Shown here: in pieces, positions 6,432 to 6,792 of the stretch
How positions within the stretch are numbered: position 1 is the stretch's first letter
How the letters are laid out: each line of letters begins with the position of its first letter
Assembly: GCA_002297815.1 (NCBI GenBank)
Contig: DBKH01000026.1
Span: forward strand, 1 to 6,792
DNA: 6,792 nucleotides
Origin: Bacteroidales bacterium UBA755
Lineage (GTDB): Bacteria; Bacteroidota; Bacteroidia; Bacteroidales; UBA932
Reading direction: 5' to 3'
Made by a program: the position numbers and the translations under genes
The notes under the pieces: model-generated
Told to the model about the DNA's origin: nothing
What the model saw: the letters and a program-made list of their open reading frames with translations, nothing else
Databases searched by the model: none

Positions 6432-6792
6432 TACTTACCTTTCCAGTATTTGTCGATCAATGATTGCTTGATTCCGGTCTCTGCCTTGGTGAAGTACTTG
6501 CCGAAGAGTTCCCAAGCAGTGTCGAGCATCTCGGTGATGGAGATGTTGACATCAATGGAAAGGAGTCTGGCGGCATATTCCTTGGCGTAGTCGAGACAGC
6601 GGTGGTCGTAGTCGGAGAGGTCGAAACCGTTCTCCAGCTTGGTCTTCGCGTTCTGCGCGTCGGCGTACAGACGCACTCCCGCGTTCATCACCTGGCTGTG
6701 GTCCTCGCGGGTCTTCACGTTCTGAACCCTCTGCTTGAGCCTGGAAAGGGAACGGAACGGGTCGATGATGATCTTTCCTGAATCAGCGTCAG
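6431..6792 (-). CDS. atpB: V-type ATPase subunit B, C-terminal part (5' end beyond window)
   Basis: About 119 C-terminal residues of the non-catalytic nucleotide-binding subunit of the A3B3 head. The frame is open to the right edge, so the N-terminal and central nucleotide-binding domains are missing. The visible part starts DADSGKIIIDPFRSLSRLKQ, the conserved segment that opens the C-terminal helical domain. It continues through DHSQVMNAGVRLYADAQNAK and FDLSDYDHRCLDYAKEYAARLL to EMLDTAWELFGKYF and the end YWKGK. All of these are typical of Bacteroidetes V-type B subunits (about 440 residues whole). An internal GTG at 6718 is not the gene start, because the conserved sequence continues upstream of it without a stop. 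The gene leads directly into atpD. Confidence 0.95.
   Translation of the reverse strand, partial: DADSGKIIIDPFRSLSRLKQRVQNVKTREDHSQVMNAGVRLYADAQNAKTKLENGFDLSDYDHRCLDYAKEYAARLLSIDVNISITEMLDTAWELFGKYFTKAETGIKQSLIDKYWKGK

Noticed and set aside
6431..6718. Separate small gene of 95 codons starting at GTG 6718
   Set aside because: The frame continues upstream to the window edge with conserved subunit B sequence (IIIDPFRSLSRLKQ), so it is the tail of atpB.
1..6792. CRISPR arrays, tRNA or rRNA genes, insertion sequences
   Set aside because: No regularly spaced direct repeats, tRNA-like cloverleaf, rRNA stretch or transposase was seen; gene-free gaps are all under 110 bases.

Overview
The window reads as a chromosomal segment of a Bacteroidetes bacterium, most likely Bacteroidales. 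Three things support this. The V-type ATPase genes are in the reduced Bacteroidetes order ...B-D-I-K. The GlmM has the Bacteroidetes-type N-terminus (SLIKSISGIRGTIGG). The left-hand gene encodes a short tyrosine recombinase of the kind common in Bacteroidales. All recognisable genes lie on the minus strand, so the window is best read from right (6792) to left (1).

Right part (6792 to 3530): the end of a V/A-type ATPase operon. It holds the C-terminus of subunit B (cut by the window edge), then complete subunits D, I and K. B/D and D/I overlap by a few bases; I and K are 24 bases apart. Together these supply the regulatory catalytic-head subunit, the central rotor stalk, the membrane stator and the ion-binding ring. 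The K subunit carries the residue set known to ligate Na+ in the Enterococcus hirae ring, so the enzyme is predicted to move sodium.

Middle (3529 to 898): a 105-base spacer contains a long, near-perfect hairpin that resembles a REP-type palindrome. It is followed by glmM (phosphoglucosamine mutase, cell-wall precursor synthesis). Four bases further on comes a protein of the DUF1343/NamZ (GH171) family. The last two genes look co-transcribed and join UDP-GlcNAc precursor synthesis to a protein from a peptidoglycan amino-sugar hydrolase family. The family member lacks a signal peptide and appears to have lost several hallmark motifs.

Left part (897 to 1): a 71-base spacer with a perfect 9-8-9 inverted repeat, then a tyrosine recombinase open to the left edge (275 residues visible). 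It has an Arg-Lys-Arg-His active-site layout but no arm-binding N-terminal domain. The recombinase marks a likely junction between a conserved housekeeping operon and variable or mobile DNA beyond the left edge. The inverted repeat beside it is shaped like a tyrosine-recombinase core site.

No tRNA, rRNA, CRISPR array or insertion sequence was seen. Plus-strand reading frames in the window are shadows of the minus-strand genes.
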